Shown here piece by piece: positions 43,125-51,998 of a stretch of DNA of 61,555 nucleotides. A model generated the notes under the pieces. The model was given only the letters and a program-made list of their open reading frames with translations, had not been told where the DNA came from and searched no databases. Every line of letters starts with the position of its first letter. Position 1 is the first letter of the stretch. The position numbers were made by a program, and so were the translations under genes. The stretch covers positions 1 to 61,555 of the forward strand of contig LMZS01000048.1 of the NCBI GenBank assembly GCA_001567085.1. The letters are read 5' to 3'. The stretch is from Chloroflexi bacterium OLB15. Its GTDB lineage: Bacteria; Chloroflexota; Anaerolineae; Aggregatilineales; Phototrophicaceae.

Positions 43125-43904
43125 TTATGTAGAATTACGAGAACGTATACCACCCGCCGAACGGTCGTCATCTATCACCCATTCGCCATCATCGCTTAGC
43201 CGAAGTTGATCGACATTTTCGGCGGTGAGATCGTCAGGAAATGGGGCATTTTCTGACGCAAACAATACGTGATTCAGGTGGCGTTGTAAGTAACGGGCTT
43301 GCAGCGCGGGAAAGCTGTCAATTTTGTACTGCCTGCCGCTGCGGGTAACGATAACCAGCGTCTGTGTTTCAGAGCTACCCCGGTAAGGCTTTAGCTGTAC
43401 CGAAGCAATATCTGAACGGCGAATGCGCTTACCCCACCAGTAGGCTGGATGATGTTTGAAGGTTAGCCATTCACGATCCAGTTTCAAATCGCTGATCAGC
43501 GAGGCCATCGCAAACAGGGCAAACACCAGCCATATACTTAACATGACCAGCGCCATGCCGCTGGCAATCAGCGGAAACTGGCCGGATCGCAGCAGATTGA
43601 TGACCACAAACAGCATTACAACGCCGACGATCACCCCGACCACCGCCATGACAACGCTGATCACCGCGCCAAGATTGCCATAGGCTTTACGCCAGTTCAC
43701 ATGCGCTAAAAAGCCGTCTTCGTAATCTTCAACCTGTATGCCTGCGGGCAGGTCGCTTTCCATCCGCTTAGCTTTGGCGGGCGTTAAATCGTCTGGCTGA
43801 AAGCGAAATACTGCATCGCAGGATTTACATACAGCCAGCATGGTTTGAATGTTGATGTCATTCGCGGGGATCAGTGCGCCACAGTTTTTGCAGGCAAGCT
43901 GCAT
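43125..43904 (-). CDS. Zinc-ribbon membrane protein, unknown function
   Basis: A 259-residue protein that I cannot assign to a named family. Two CxxC pairs near the N-terminus (LACKNCGALIPAND, then AVCKSCDAVFRF) form a zinc ribbon. A coil follows, then two membrane spans near 84-105 and 112-137 (GAVISVVMAVVGVIVGVVML, then IASGMALVMLSIWLVFALFA). The C-terminal region (about 140-259) is a PH-like fold in appearance: LTFKHHPAYWWGKRIRRSD, SVQLKPYRG and LVIVTRSGRQYKID. A GGGAG Shine-Dalgarno precedes ATG 43904. It lies 23 bp from the DsbA-like gene on the same strand. Confidence 0.75.
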   Translation of the reverse strand: MQLACKNCGALIPANDINIQTMLAVCKSCDAVFRFQPDDLTPAKAKRMESDLPAGIQVEDYEDGFLAHVNWRKAYGNLGAVISVVMAVVGVIVGVVMLFVVINLLRSGQFPLIASGMALVMLSIWLVFALFAMASLISDLKLDREWLTFKHHPAYWWGKRIRRSDIASVQLKPYRGSSETQTLVIVTRSGRQYKIDSFPALQARYLQRHLNHVLFASENAPFPDDLTAENVDQLRLSDDGEWVIDDDRSAGGIRSRNST

Positions 43905-44036
43905 GGATCAACTCCCGGTGGGGGCTGCGCTTTCAGTTATTGTACGCACTTTTGAAATTATCTGTCGCACAGCAAAGATAACCGGTTCAGATTAGCGATC
44001 TTTAAGAGCATTCGTCTTACTTACGATGAATTCGTG

Positions 44037-44042
44037 TAGAAT
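44037..44042 (+). promoter_or_regulatory. -10 box TAGAAT before rsgA
   Basis: TAGAAT 30 bp before the rsgA ATG; no clear -35 is seen. The gap 43905-44072 contains no gene. Confidence 0.3.
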
Positions 44043-44072
44043 GAAGATCGCATCTAAAACTACGTTGGAGTA

Positions 44073-45022
44073 ATGCCTTTGTCAAACCTGCTGAACGGCC
44101 TGATCGTTAAAGATCAAAGCGGCTTCTTTGAGATCGAAACCCCCGACGGCGCGCGTTACACCTGCCGCCTGCGCGGGCGCTTGATGGAAGAAGCGCAAAG
44201 CAGCGATATTGCTGCTATTGGCGACCGTGTAATGTTCAGCCTAAATGATGACGGCAGCGGCTCAATTGAAGAAATTGCCGAACGCAAAAGCGTGGTTTCG
44301 CGGGCGCTGCGAACCGCTGGCGTGCGCGGCGCGGGTTCCCCCGAACGCGAGTCGGTGATCATCGCCAATGCGGATCAAGCCCTGTTTGTGTTCGCCGCCG
44401 CCCAGCCAGAACCCAGCCCGCGCATGATTGACCGTTTTATCGTGATGGGCGAAAAAGGCGGCCTCGATATTTGCCTTGTGATCAACAAGATTGATCTGGA
44501 TAAGCAAGATCACTCCCTGAAGTTGAAAGAAACTTACGAACGCATCGGCTATCCGGTGCTGTACACCAGCGCAGTTCAAAATATCGGGCTGGATGCCTGC
44601 GGGATCGCCTGCGCGGCAAGATTTCGGTTTTCACCGGCCCATCTGGCGTTGGCAAAACCAGCCTGCTTAACCGCGTACAGGAAGGGCTTGGGCGCTCGGT
44701 CAAAGACGTGAGCCGTTACCATCTTGAAGGGCAGCATACCACCCGCGATAGCGAACTGGTCAAGTTAGAAATAGGCGGCTATCTGGCAGATACGCCGGGG
44801 CTGCGCTCCCTGAACATCTGGGACGTAGAGCCTGAAGAGCTGGACGGTTACTTCCGCGAGATTGCTGCTAAAGTGCAGGAATGTCGCTTTGCCGATTGCA
44901 ACCATCGCAACGAACCCGGCTGCGCCGTGCGTGCGGCGGTAGAGGCGGGCGAAATTGCCCGGTCGCGTTACCACAGCTATATGGCATTACGAGAGGAACT
45001 CGAAGCGGCCTACGCCCTGTAA
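44073..45022 (+). pseudogene. rsgA: Ribosome small-subunit GTPase RsgA, frameshifted
   Basis: RsgA is a circularly permuted GTPase that helps mature the 30S subunit. The first frame has the OB fold and the G4 motif in CLVINKIDLD. The second frame (GTGAGC, from 44708) supplies GG..LADTPGLRSL (G3) and the zinc-binding CRFADCNHRNEPGCAV. Between them the frame is broken near 44596: adding one C to the CC pair restores LRDRLRGKISVFTGPSGVGK, the P-loop. The corrected protein has 316 residues, normal for RsgA. As the gene is widely conserved and only one base of a short C run is missing, sequence error is the likely cause. It is followed at once by a Shine-Dalgarno for the kinase gene. Confidence 0.85.
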
Positions 45023-45032
45023 GGAGTCACCG

Positions 45033-47231
45033 TTGTCGTCATCATCGCTGATCGGGCGTAAGCTCGGCAAATACCTGATTGTTGAAATGGTCGGCAAAGG
45101 CGGCATGGCTACGGTTTACAAGGGCTTGCAGGCAGAAGTAGACCGTTTCGTTGCGATTAAAGTGCTGCCCCCTCATCCCGGTCAGGACTCCTCTTTCGTA
45201 GAGCGTTTCCGTCAGGAAGCGCGCACCATCGCCCGCTTACAGCACCCGCATATCGTGCCGCTGTATGATTACGGCAGCGATGATGACGTAATGTACCTGA
45301 TCACCCCGTTCATAGATGGGGGTTCGCTGAATGAGCGCATCCGCCGTTCACCGATGCCGCCTTCCGAAGCAGAACAACTGATCGCGCAGATAGCCGAAGC
45401 GCTGGATTACGCACACCGTCAGGGCGTGGTTCACCGCGATATTAAGCCGGATAACATCCTGATTGACCGCGAAGGCCACGCGCTGCTAAGCGACTTCGGC
45501 ATCGCCAAAATGATCGAAAACACCACCCCCGGCATCACCGGAACAGGCGGCTTGATCGGCACGCCCGCCTATATGTCGCCAGAACAGGCGCAGGGGCTGC
45601 CCGTAGATGGGCGCTCAGATATTTATTCGCTGGGCATCGTCGTCTTTGAAATGCTGACCGGACGGCAGCCCTACCGCGATGAAACCGCGATGCAAGTGGT
45701 GATGAAACACATCAACGCCGCGCCGCCCAGCCTGCAGGAAGCTGCGGAAAACGCCTCGCAGGAAATGGATGATGTGCTGCGTAAAGCGCTGGCTAAAAAT
45801 CCGGATGATCGCTTTGAAACTACTGCCGACTTTGTGGCAGCTTTTCACGCCGCCGCGCAAGGGCATGAGCCGCTGAAAACGGTGGCGCTTAGCCCCGAAC
45901 AGGCAGCCGCAGTGTTTGCCTCTAAAAGCACGCCTTCGCCCAAGCCAACGGCGGCTATGGCAGGGGCAGGGGATAGCAATCCGTCTTTGGGGGCGACGGC
46001 CACCCCTTCGCAAACCATCGTGGTCAAGCAAGGCGGGCTGAACAACCCGTTCGTATTGTTAGGCGGGTTTGCCATTATCGCCATCCTGATCGTAGCGGTG
46101 ATGCTGATCCTCACCCGTCCACAGGCCATCACCGCCCCCCTTCCGACTGATGCGGCTACCAATATCGCCCAGGAGGTCACGCATCTGCCGCCAACCGCAC
46201 GCGCCACCGCCGCGCCTTCTTCTGGCAACGCCTTTTTCAGCAGCACCAATGCGCCCGGTGACAGCCTGAATTTGCGGATAGATAACCTGCCTGCCCACAG
46301 CAGCAGTCAGCGCCTGGCGGTATGGCTGGCAAATTCAGCAAATGGCGCAACCACGTCGCTTGGCACTTTATCGCGCGATCCGCTGGGCAGCGCTCTGCTT
46401 ACCTATACCGACAGTAACGGCGCTTTTCTGCCGGGCATGTTTAACGTCATTCTGATCACTTTGGAAGATAGCGTAGGCGATCTGCCGGCAGGTGAAATAA
46501 TCTATGCTGGCCATGTTCCCACACAGGTGAACGCCGCTTTGGAAGCGCTGCTGATCAATACGGCTATTCCCGCGTCAGATGACAAGCCAGCATATGAAGG
46601 CAGCTTGCTTAGCGGGGTGATTGCCGAAGCGCAGATTGCGCAGAACCATGCCGGGTTAGCGGCAGGGTCTACCTCTGCGGGGTCAATGCACACGCATAAT
46701 GAGCACACCATCAACATTTTGAACGGCACCGATGTTGACTATAACAACAATGGCAGCGGGGATAATCCGGGTCGCGGATACGGGCTGGCCTTTTTCCTTG
46801 ACCGCATCAACGCGGCGCTGAACGATGCCATCATCGCGCCAGATGCCGATTCGCTGCTTCAGGGGCAGATCGAGTTGATCCGCGTGTGCATCAACAATGC
46901 CACCCAATGGCGCGATCAGGTGATCGAACTGGAAACCCGTTTCCTCAGCGCTGAAACGCTGGATGGCCTGCAAAGCGATCTCGCGCGCTCTACCGATTTA
47001 TCAAACTTTATCGTGGAAGGTAATGACCTGAACGCTAACGGCGTGATCGAGCCGTTTGAAGGCGAATGTGGTTTGCAGCAAATTGCCGAATACGGTATCG
47101 CGGTGGGCAATATGGCGCTCCGCGACGATGCGATCACCCTACCGGAACTCGTGGCCGCTGATATGAGCGAGTCAGAAGCAGCCGCGACTTCTGCACCCGC
47201 ACCGACCTACGACCCGAACAGCGAAAATTGA
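45033..47231 (+). CDS. Transmembrane Ser/Thr protein kinase with external sensor
   Basis: A 732-residue Hanks-type kinase. The cytoplasmic domain (about 1-275) has the glycine loop VGKGGMATV, Lys43 in VAIKVL, HRDIKPDN (Asp136), DFG (Asp154) and GTPAYMSPEQ. A disordered linker, one TM span near 340-361 (FVLLGGFAIIAILIVAVMLI) and an extracellular part of about 370 residues follow. That part starts with a beta domain (DSLNLRIDNLPAHSSSQRLA). It continues with a helical region holding HTHNEHTINILNG, a glycine/Asn-rich segment and an EF-hand-like DLNANGVIEPFEGE. TTG 45033 is chosen because AAGGAG lies 6 nt upstream and the homology begins there. It starts 10 nt after rsgA. Confidence 0.88.
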   Translation: MSSSSLIGRKLGKYLIVEMVGKGGMATVYKGLQAEVDRFVAIKVLPPHPGQDSSFVERFRQEARTIARLQHPHIVPLYDYGSDDDVMYLITPFIDGGSLNERIRRSPMPPSEAEQLIAQIAEALDYAHRQGVVHRDIKPDNILIDREGHALLSDFGIAKMIENTTPGITGTGGLIGTPAYMSPEQAQGLPVDGRSDIYSLGIVVFEMLTGRQPYRDETAMQVVMKHINAAPPSLQEAAENASQEMDDVLRKALAKNPDDRFETTADFVAAFHAAAQGHEPLKTVALSPEQAAAVFASKSTPSPKPTAAMAGAGDSNPSLGATATPSQTIVVKQGGLNNPFVLLGGFAIIAILIVAVMLILTRPQAITAPLPTDAATNIAQEVTHLPPTARATAAPSSGNAFFSSTNAPGDSLNLRIDNLPAHSSSQRLAVWLANSANGATTSLGTLSRDPLGSALLTYTDSNGAFLPGMFNVILITLEDSVGDLPAGEIIYAGHVPTQVNAALEALLINTAIPASDDKPAYEGSLLSGVIAEAQIAQNHAGLAAGSTSAGSMHTHNEHTINILNGTDVDYNNNGSGDNPGRGYGLAFFLDRINAALNDAIIAPDADSLLQGQIELIRVCINNATQWRDQVIELETRFLSAETLDGLQSDLARSTDLSNFIVEGNDLNANGVIEPFEGECGLQQIAEYGIAVGNMALRDDAITLPELVAADMSESEAAATSAPAPTYDPNSEN

Positions 47232-47258
47232 GCCGCGTATGCTTGAGCAGGCTGAAAC

Positions 47259-48467
47259 GTGAATCGCGCAGTTTCTCAAAAAGTTATTTCCTTCATCTCA
47301 TTATGCGTTGTCGTTCTGCTCTCCGCCTGTGGTGGTAACAGCAGCGAGCAAAACCCCGGTGTGCGCAATTTGCGGCCTACGCTGGCAGCGCCCGCTTACA
47401 TCCAAAGCGCCGCGCCTATTACCGCCGAAAATATTGCCTCTGTGCAGCTTTTAGGCCGTCTGGATCAGCCGGAAACGCCCAGCACCCTGTTCGCGCATAC
47501 CATCTCGCCAGATGGCACGCGGCTGGTGGCGCTGAATAACGAAGAAATTCTGGCGTGGGACTTGCTTAGCGGTGAACTGGTATTCCGTACCGCCCGCCTG
47601 AATGCCGTCAATGCCTTCTATTCGCCAGACAAAACCGAGATCTATACCGTCAGCCCATCTGGCCGCGTGGTGGCTTATGATGCTGATACTGGCGCGGAAC
47701 GCAGCGCCATGCAGGTACATGATCGCTATAACAATCTGCTGGCCTATGATGCCCCCACCGGGCGCGCAGCATTTGCCGGGGAAGATGGCGCGATCCGCGT
47801 GTGGGATCTGCTGGAACGGCAGGCGCTGGTTGAAATTAACGCGCATTCCGGCAGCATCACCGTGCTGGCCTTTTCAAACGACGGAACGCAGTTGGCAAGC
47901 GCCGGGCTTGACGGCGTAGCACACCTGTGGAACTGGCAAACGCGGACGCAGCTAGGCGAGTTAAATCTCGAAAATCTGCTGGTGTACCGGATGCAATTTT
48001 CGCCAGATGATGCACAGGTGGCGCTGGGCAGTCAAAGCGATGTGCGGTTGTGGTCAACGGTAGATGCTTCCCTGACGCGGCGCTTAGCCGCCCCAACAGG
48101 CGGTGTTCAGCAGGTGCTGTTGTACGCGCCATCAGGCCGCTATCTGGCGGTGGGTAACCCCACAGGTGGACTACAAATCTGGAATCCCGTTTCGATGCTG
48201 GAAACCGGCCTGATTGAACTTACTGGCGCGCAGCTTTCAGCCGATTTTGCGCCGGAAGGCGATCTGTTAGTGGCCTCTACGTTGGGCGAAGGCGGGGCGG
48301 TCTTTAACCTGCCTGAAGCTGAAAACGGTCAGGTTCCGCGCGGCGAACTTTCGCTGCCCGGCAGCGCTATTTTTGCGGTGGAATGGACGGATGATAGCCG
48401 CCTGATCCTGCTCTTTGATGCTAGTGGGCAGGTGTATGTGATGGGGGTGGGGGAAAGTGCTGCGTAA
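47259..48467 (+). CDS. WD40-repeat lipoprotein
   Basis: A 402-residue lipoprotein with signal MNRAVSQKVISFISLCVVVL and lipobox LLSAC. WD40-type repeats fill the rest, with strands such as LFAHTISPDGTRLVAL, VLAFSNDGTQLASAGLDG, MQFSPDDAQVALGSQSD and LYAPSGRYLAVGNP, each followed by an RVWDL/HLWNW/LWST strand. A seven-bladed propeller is likely. It is anchored on the outer face of the membrane and probably binds other proteins. Starting with GTG 28 bp after the kinase gene, it may be part of the same signalling unit as a ligand or partner of the kinase's external domain, which is inference. Confidence 0.85.
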   Translation: MNRAVSQKVISFISLCVVVLLSACGGNSSEQNPGVRNLRPTLAAPAYIQSAAPITAENIASVQLLGRLDQPETPSTLFAHTISPDGTRLVALNNEEILAWDLLSGELVFRTARLNAVNAFYSPDKTEIYTVSPSGRVVAYDADTGAERSAMQVHDRYNNLLAYDAPTGRAAFAGEDGAIRVWDLLERQALVEINAHSGSITVLAFSNDGTQLASAGLDGVAHLWNWQTRTQLGELNLENLLVYRMQFSPDDAQVALGSQSDVRLWSTVDASLTRRLAAPTGGVQQVLLYAPSGRYLAVGNPTGGLQIWNPVSMLETGLIELTGAQLSADFAPEGDLLVASTLGEGGAVFNLPEAENGQVPRGELSLPGSAIFAVEWTDDSRLILLFDASGQVYVMGVGESAA

Positions 48468-48572
48468 AAACGCGGCTTGCTGAGAACGCCCAGTCTTTCC
48501 GCTCAGAACTTTCGTTATCACGCCTCACTTTTCTACCTGCATATAGAGTCGTTCACACAAGGAGTCGTTCTT

Positions 48573-48959
48573 ATGCCGCGCTTTGAATCTATCGGGCTTA
48601 TCGTGCAGGACATGAAGAAATCGCTGGATTTTTACCGCCAGTTTGGCATCGAGATTGCGCCAGAGATGGATAGCGAAGACCATGTTGAAGCGCAATTGCC
48701 CGGCGGTATGCGGCTGATGTGGGATACCGTTGAAGTGATTCACAGCTTCAACCCCGATTGGCGCCCACCTTCTGGCGGGGGTCGTGTTGGCCTCAACTTT
48801 TTATGCGAGAATCCGGCGGAAGTAGACGCCGCGTATAACCGGATGATCGCCATAGGCGCGCACAGCGTCAAAGCGCCATGGGATGCATTCTGGGGGCAGC
48901 GCTATGCAGTGATCGAAGACCCCGATGGCAACGAAGTTTCTTTGTTTGCAGCGTTGTAG
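48573..48959 (+). CDS. VOC-family (glyoxalase-like) protein
   Basis: A 128-residue vicinal-oxygen-chelate protein. It has two beta-alpha-beta-beta-beta repeats: FESIGLIVQDMKKSLDFYRQ and GGRVGLNFLCENPAEVDAAY. The last strand, AVIEDPDGNEVSLFAAL, is diagnostic, and its Glu is a metal ligand in many members. ATG 48573 is chosen because AAGGAG lies 9 nt upstream. It resembles the glyoxalase/bleomycin-resistance subset; no activity can be assigned. Confidence 0.85.
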   Translation: MPRFESIGLIVQDMKKSLDFYRQFGIEIAPEMDSEDHVEAQLPGGMRLMWDTVEVIHSFNPDWRPPSGGGRVGLNFLCENPAEVDAAYNRMIAIGAHSVKAPWDAFWGQRYAVIEDPDGNEVSLFAAL

Positions 48960-48985
48960 GGGTGTAGGGGTTGGCTGTTGTTCAC

Positions 48986-49014
48986 CTCGCCAGCGGCTTA
49001 GTTTCGCTGGCGAG
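48986..49014. terminator. Perfect 10-bp hairpin after VOC gene
   Basis: CTCGCCAGCG (48986-48995) / CGCTGGCGAG (49005-49014), 9-nt loop, with no T-run. Confidence 0.45.
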
Positions 49015-49064
49015 AGATGGCAGCCTCAAGATTGGATCGCTTCTGAATAACGTCTACCCATTGA

Positions 49065-49093
49065 TTCACCGTTGTGTTCCCCTGTGTTACAAT
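49065..49093 (+). promoter_or_regulatory. Promoter TTCACC-17-TACAAT
   Basis: TTCACC (49065-49070), 17-bp spacer and TACAAT (49088-49093), 35 bp before the amidase gene. Confidence 0.5.
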
Positions 49094-49128
49094 CTTCACA
49101 TCCATAATCGCACAAATGAGAGTAACCC

Positions 49129-49992
49129 ATGCGCCTCAAGATCGGCCTCGCTCAGATGTACCCGAAACTGGGAGATGTGCCTCGCAATCTGGAAAAGCAT
49201 CTGCAAACCATTGATGAGGCAGCGGCGCAAGGTGTTGATCTGCTGATCTTCCCTGAGCTTTCGCTCACTGGCTATCAGGTGATGGATTTAGTGCCGGAAG
49301 TCGCGATCCGCCCCACGATGGACGATCCTTCTTTTCGCCTGCTTAGCGAAGCCAGCCGGCGCGCGGGAATTGATACGGTGTTCGGCTTCGTGCATCAGGA
49401 CGAGCGCCAGCGTTTCTATATCGCCAGCGCCTATCTTTCGCTAGGCGAGTTGCTGCATGTACACCACAAAATTTACCTGCCAACCTACGGCATGTTTGAC
49501 GAATCGCGTTTCTTCGATCAGGGCGAAAATGCTCGCGCCTTTGATACCCGATTTGGCCGTGTAGGGCTGCTAATCTGCGAAGATTTCTGGCACATATCGC
49601 CCCCCTACCTGCTGTGGATGGATGGCGCGGATTTGATGATCTTCACCAGCGCCAGCCCCAGTCGTGGTTTGGATACCAGCGAGATTTTCAGCGGCGGGCA
49701 GTGGGTTGAGCTGGTCAATCAGGCTTATGGCAGCCTGTTCACCAGCTATATTGTGCATTGCAACCGCGTGGGCTTTGAAGACGGTAAGAATTTCTGGGGC
49801 GGCTCCAGCATCGTTGATCCTAATGGCGCGTTTTTGCTCAAAGGGCATTATCTGGATGAAGCGCTGCTCACCTGTGATATTGACCTGAACCAGCTTCACC
49901 GCACCCGCAGCCGCCTGCCCTTACTGCGTGACGAACGCCCTGAACTGATGCTGCGTGAGCTTGATCGCATCCTGACGAGGAATCACCGATGA
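49129..49992 (+). CDS. Nitrilase-family amidase, NAD synthetase partner
   Basis: A carbon-nitrogen hydrolase of 287 residues. The catalytic triad is readable: Glu in LLIFPELSLTGY, Lys in HHKIYLPTYGMFDE and Cys in VGLLICEDFW. This is the glutaminase-type domain that bacterial glutamine-dependent NAD synthetases carry at their N-terminus. Here it is a separate gene ending in ATGA overlap with nadE, so ammonia produced from glutamine can be channelled to NadE. The promoter with TACAAT lies just upstream and GAGAG precedes ATG 49129. Glutamine as substrate is inferred from the neighbour. Confidence 0.88.
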   Translation: MRLKIGLAQMYPKLGDVPRNLEKHLQTIDEAAAQGVDLLIFPELSLTGYQVMDLVPEVAIRPTMDDPSFRLLSEASRRAGIDTVFGFVHQDERQRFYIASAYLSLGELLHVHHKIYLPTYGMFDESRFFDQGENARAFDTRFGRVGLLICEDFWHISPPYLLWMDGADLMIFTSASPSRGLDTSEIFSGGQWVELVNQAYGSLFTSYIVHCNRVGFEDGKNFWGGSSIVDPNGAFLLKGHYLDEALLTCDIDLNQLHRTRSRLPLLRDERPELMLRELDRILTRNHR

Positions 49993-50843
49993 GCGTAACC
50001 CTGCGTACCCCCAACGATCCGCTTTCGGATCGCCTTGCAATCAATACCGATCTGGCGCGAAAAGTGCTGTCCAGTTTCATCGCCGATGAAATCCATAAAG
50101 CGGGCATGAAACGCGCGGTGATCGGGCTGTCTGGCGGCATTGACTCAGCAGTATCCGCCTATCTTTCCGCCGAAGCGCTGGGCGCGGAAAACGTGCTGGC
50201 GGTTCGCATGCCCTACAAATCATCCTCAGCCGACAGCCTTTCAGACGCCGACAAGGTGATTCAGGCTCTGGGGGTGGCGGCGATGACGGTTGATGTCACG
50301 AACATGGCCGATCCGTTGTTCGCCCAGTTCCCGGAAATCACGAATTTACGCAAAGGTAACGCGCTGGCACGCCTGCGGATGACCGTGCTTTACGATCAAT
50401 CGGCGGCATGGGGCGGGCTGGTGATGGGTACCAGCAACAAGACCGAAATCCTGCTTGGCTACTCCACAGTTTACGGGGACAGCGGCGTAGCGCTTCAGCC
50501 GATTGGCGACCTGTACAAAACGCAACTGCGCCAGTTGGCGAAGGCGCTAGGCGTGCCCGATTCTATTCTGCAAAAGCCGCCCAGCGCCGACCTGTGGGCG
50601 GGGCAAACCGATGAAGGCGAACTCGGTTATACCTATGCCGATGTTGATCAGGTGTTGTTCTTGCTGGTGGATGAGCGCTACACGGTTAGCGAAGTGATTG
50701 AAGAAGGATTTGATGCCGCTTTCGTGACCAGCGTTTGGCGGCGGGTGAAGGCCAATCACTTCAAGCGCACCATGCCCAATATCGCCAAGCTCAGCCGCCG
50801 CACTATTGGCCATGACTTCCTGTTTTTGCGGGATTGGGCGTGA
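49989..50843 (+). CDS. nadE: NAD+ synthetase
   Basis: Catalyses the last step of NAD biosynthesis, amidation of nicotinate adenine dinucleotide. The ATP pyrophosphatase P-loop is IGLSGGIDSAVSAYL. It is followed by VRMPYKSSSADSLSDADKV, GNALARLRMTVLYDQSA and MGTSNKTEILLGY, all conserved in NadE. The protein of 284 residues has only the synthetase domain and would need either free ammonia or the adjacent amidase subunit. Its ATG overlaps the amidase stop by 4 nt. The C-terminal KRTMPNIAKLSRRTIGHDF is typical. Confidence 0.95.
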   Translation: MSVTLRTPNDPLSDRLAINTDLARKVLSSFIADEIHKAGMKRAVIGLSGGIDSAVSAYLSAEALGAENVLAVRMPYKSSSADSLSDADKVIQALGVAAMTVDVTNMADPLFAQFPEITNLRKGNALARLRMTVLYDQSAAWGGLVMGTSNKTEILLGYSTVYGDSGVALQPIGDLYKTQLRQLAKALGVPDSILQKPPSADLWAGQTDEGELGYTYADVDQVLFLLVDERYTVSEVIEEGFDAAFVTSVWRRVKANHFKRTMPNIAKLSRRTIGHDFLFLRDWA

Positions 50844-50849
50844 TAGCTA

Positions 50850-50975
50850 GTAGATGAATTTCCTCGCTTGGAATAGATAAAGCTGGTTGTTTGGCTGTCG
50901 AGAGCCTGACGCAATCGCTGATGGTTGTAGAAGTTTAGCCAAACAGGCCGCGCGCGATGATCAAGGCCTTGCCTG
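50850..50975 (-). mobile_element. Transposase C-terminal remnant
   Basis: Read on the minus strand, 50850-50975 encodes LDHRARPVWLNFYNHQRLRQ and then ALDSQTT. This is the closing part of the rve/DDE core of IS3-like transposases (pattern WLxFYNxxRxHQAL). No start, no upstream catalytic Asp residues and no matching terminal repeat are present. It lies directly downstream of the two-component system. Confidence 0.55.
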
Positions 50976-50985
50976 CAAGTGAACG

Positions 50986-51996
50986 CTAAACCGCGCGGGG
51001 CAGTGTGAAAGTGAAAGTAGACCCCGATCCTAAACCGGCACTTTCGGCATAGATAGTCCCCTGATGCGCCAGCAGCAGATGGCGGGTGATCGTCAGCCCA
51101 ATGCCGTTACCACCGCTGCTGCGCGCCCGCGATTTATCCACGCGATAAAAGCGTTCAAATATCTGTGTTAGATCATCAGCCTGTAAGCCTAAACCAGTAT
51201 CGCTAACACGGGTTACAAACTGCTTGCCATCAAAATTGGCTTGTATCGTTACCTTCCCGCCTGATGGCGTGTATTGCAAAGCGTTACCAAGCAGATTGAT
51301 GAGAACCTGTGTGATGTGATCGGGGTCTATCTGGATTAACGGCAAATTCGGGCTGAGTTCATGCGTCAGAATGACCCCTTTACTTTCATACTGCACCTTG
51401 AGGCGCTCGCAGATCGTTTGGATCAGTTGGGCATAGTCAATCCACTGTTTGTTCACGGGGATTTGCCCCGATTCTGCTTCTGATAGCCGCTCAAGCTGGT
51501 ACACCAATCGTTGCAGACGGCTAACTTCATGTTGAATATCGAGAAAAATTTCAGTTTCGGGGGCGAATACTTCATCAATCAGCCCCTCCAGGGTGATTCG
51601 AATATTGCTTAACGGGGTTCGCAGCTCATGCGCCACATTACCAATGAGCGCTACACGCTGCTTTTCGACATTTTCCAGATGACTCGCCATCTGATTAAAT
51701 GCCTGCGCCATCTGGTTGAGTTCAATGCTGTTATAGGAAGGCAGCCTGCTCTGATAATTACCGCTGGCGATGTGCAAGCTTGCCTGCGTCATTTGCTGAA
51801 TGGGTTTGATGATGCGCTGGCGAACCAGAAGAATACTGATTGAAACTGCCCCAAAGAGAACGATGTATCGCAGAATGTTTGCTTCAGGCGTGCCGCTGAT
51901 GAACCATAATATGAGCAGCTCAGCCACAATGATAATGATGTACGAAAAAAGATGTAACCATTCGATATGGCGATAAAAAGAGAATAGCGACTTCAT
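50986..51996 (-). CDS. Sensor histidine kinase of a PhoR-like pair
   Basis: A 336-residue membrane kinase. Two TM spans (about 13-34 and 40-58) form a short hairpin with virtually no periplasmic loop. A HAMP domain (IIKPIQQMTQASLHIASGNY) follows, then HisKA with His123 in NVAHELRTPLSNI and the ATP domain with NLLGNALQYTPSGG, VSDTGLGLQADDL and GGNGIGLTITRHLLLAHQG. The lack of a sensing loop is like intramembrane-sensing kinases. It is 2 nt downstream of its regulator gene. Codon usage is more AT-rich than neighbours, and a transposase remnant follows, so the module may be acquired. Confidence 0.92.
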   Translation of the reverse strand: MKSLFSFYRHIEWLHLFSYIIIIVAELLILWFISGTPEANILRYIVLFGAVSISILLVRQRIIKPIQQMTQASLHIASGNYQSRLPSYNSIELNQMAQAFNQMASHLENVEKQRVALIGNVAHELRTPLSNIRITLEGLIDEVFAPETEIFLDIQHEVSRLQRLVYQLERLSEAESGQIPVNKQWIDYAQLIQTICERLKVQYESKGVILTHELSPNLPLIQIDPDHITQVLINLLGNALQYTPSGGKVTIQANFDGKQFVTRVSDTGLGLQADDLTQIFERFYRVDKSRARSSGGNGIGLTITRHLLLAHQGTIYAESAGLGSGSTFTFTLPRAV

Positions 51997-51998
51997 AA

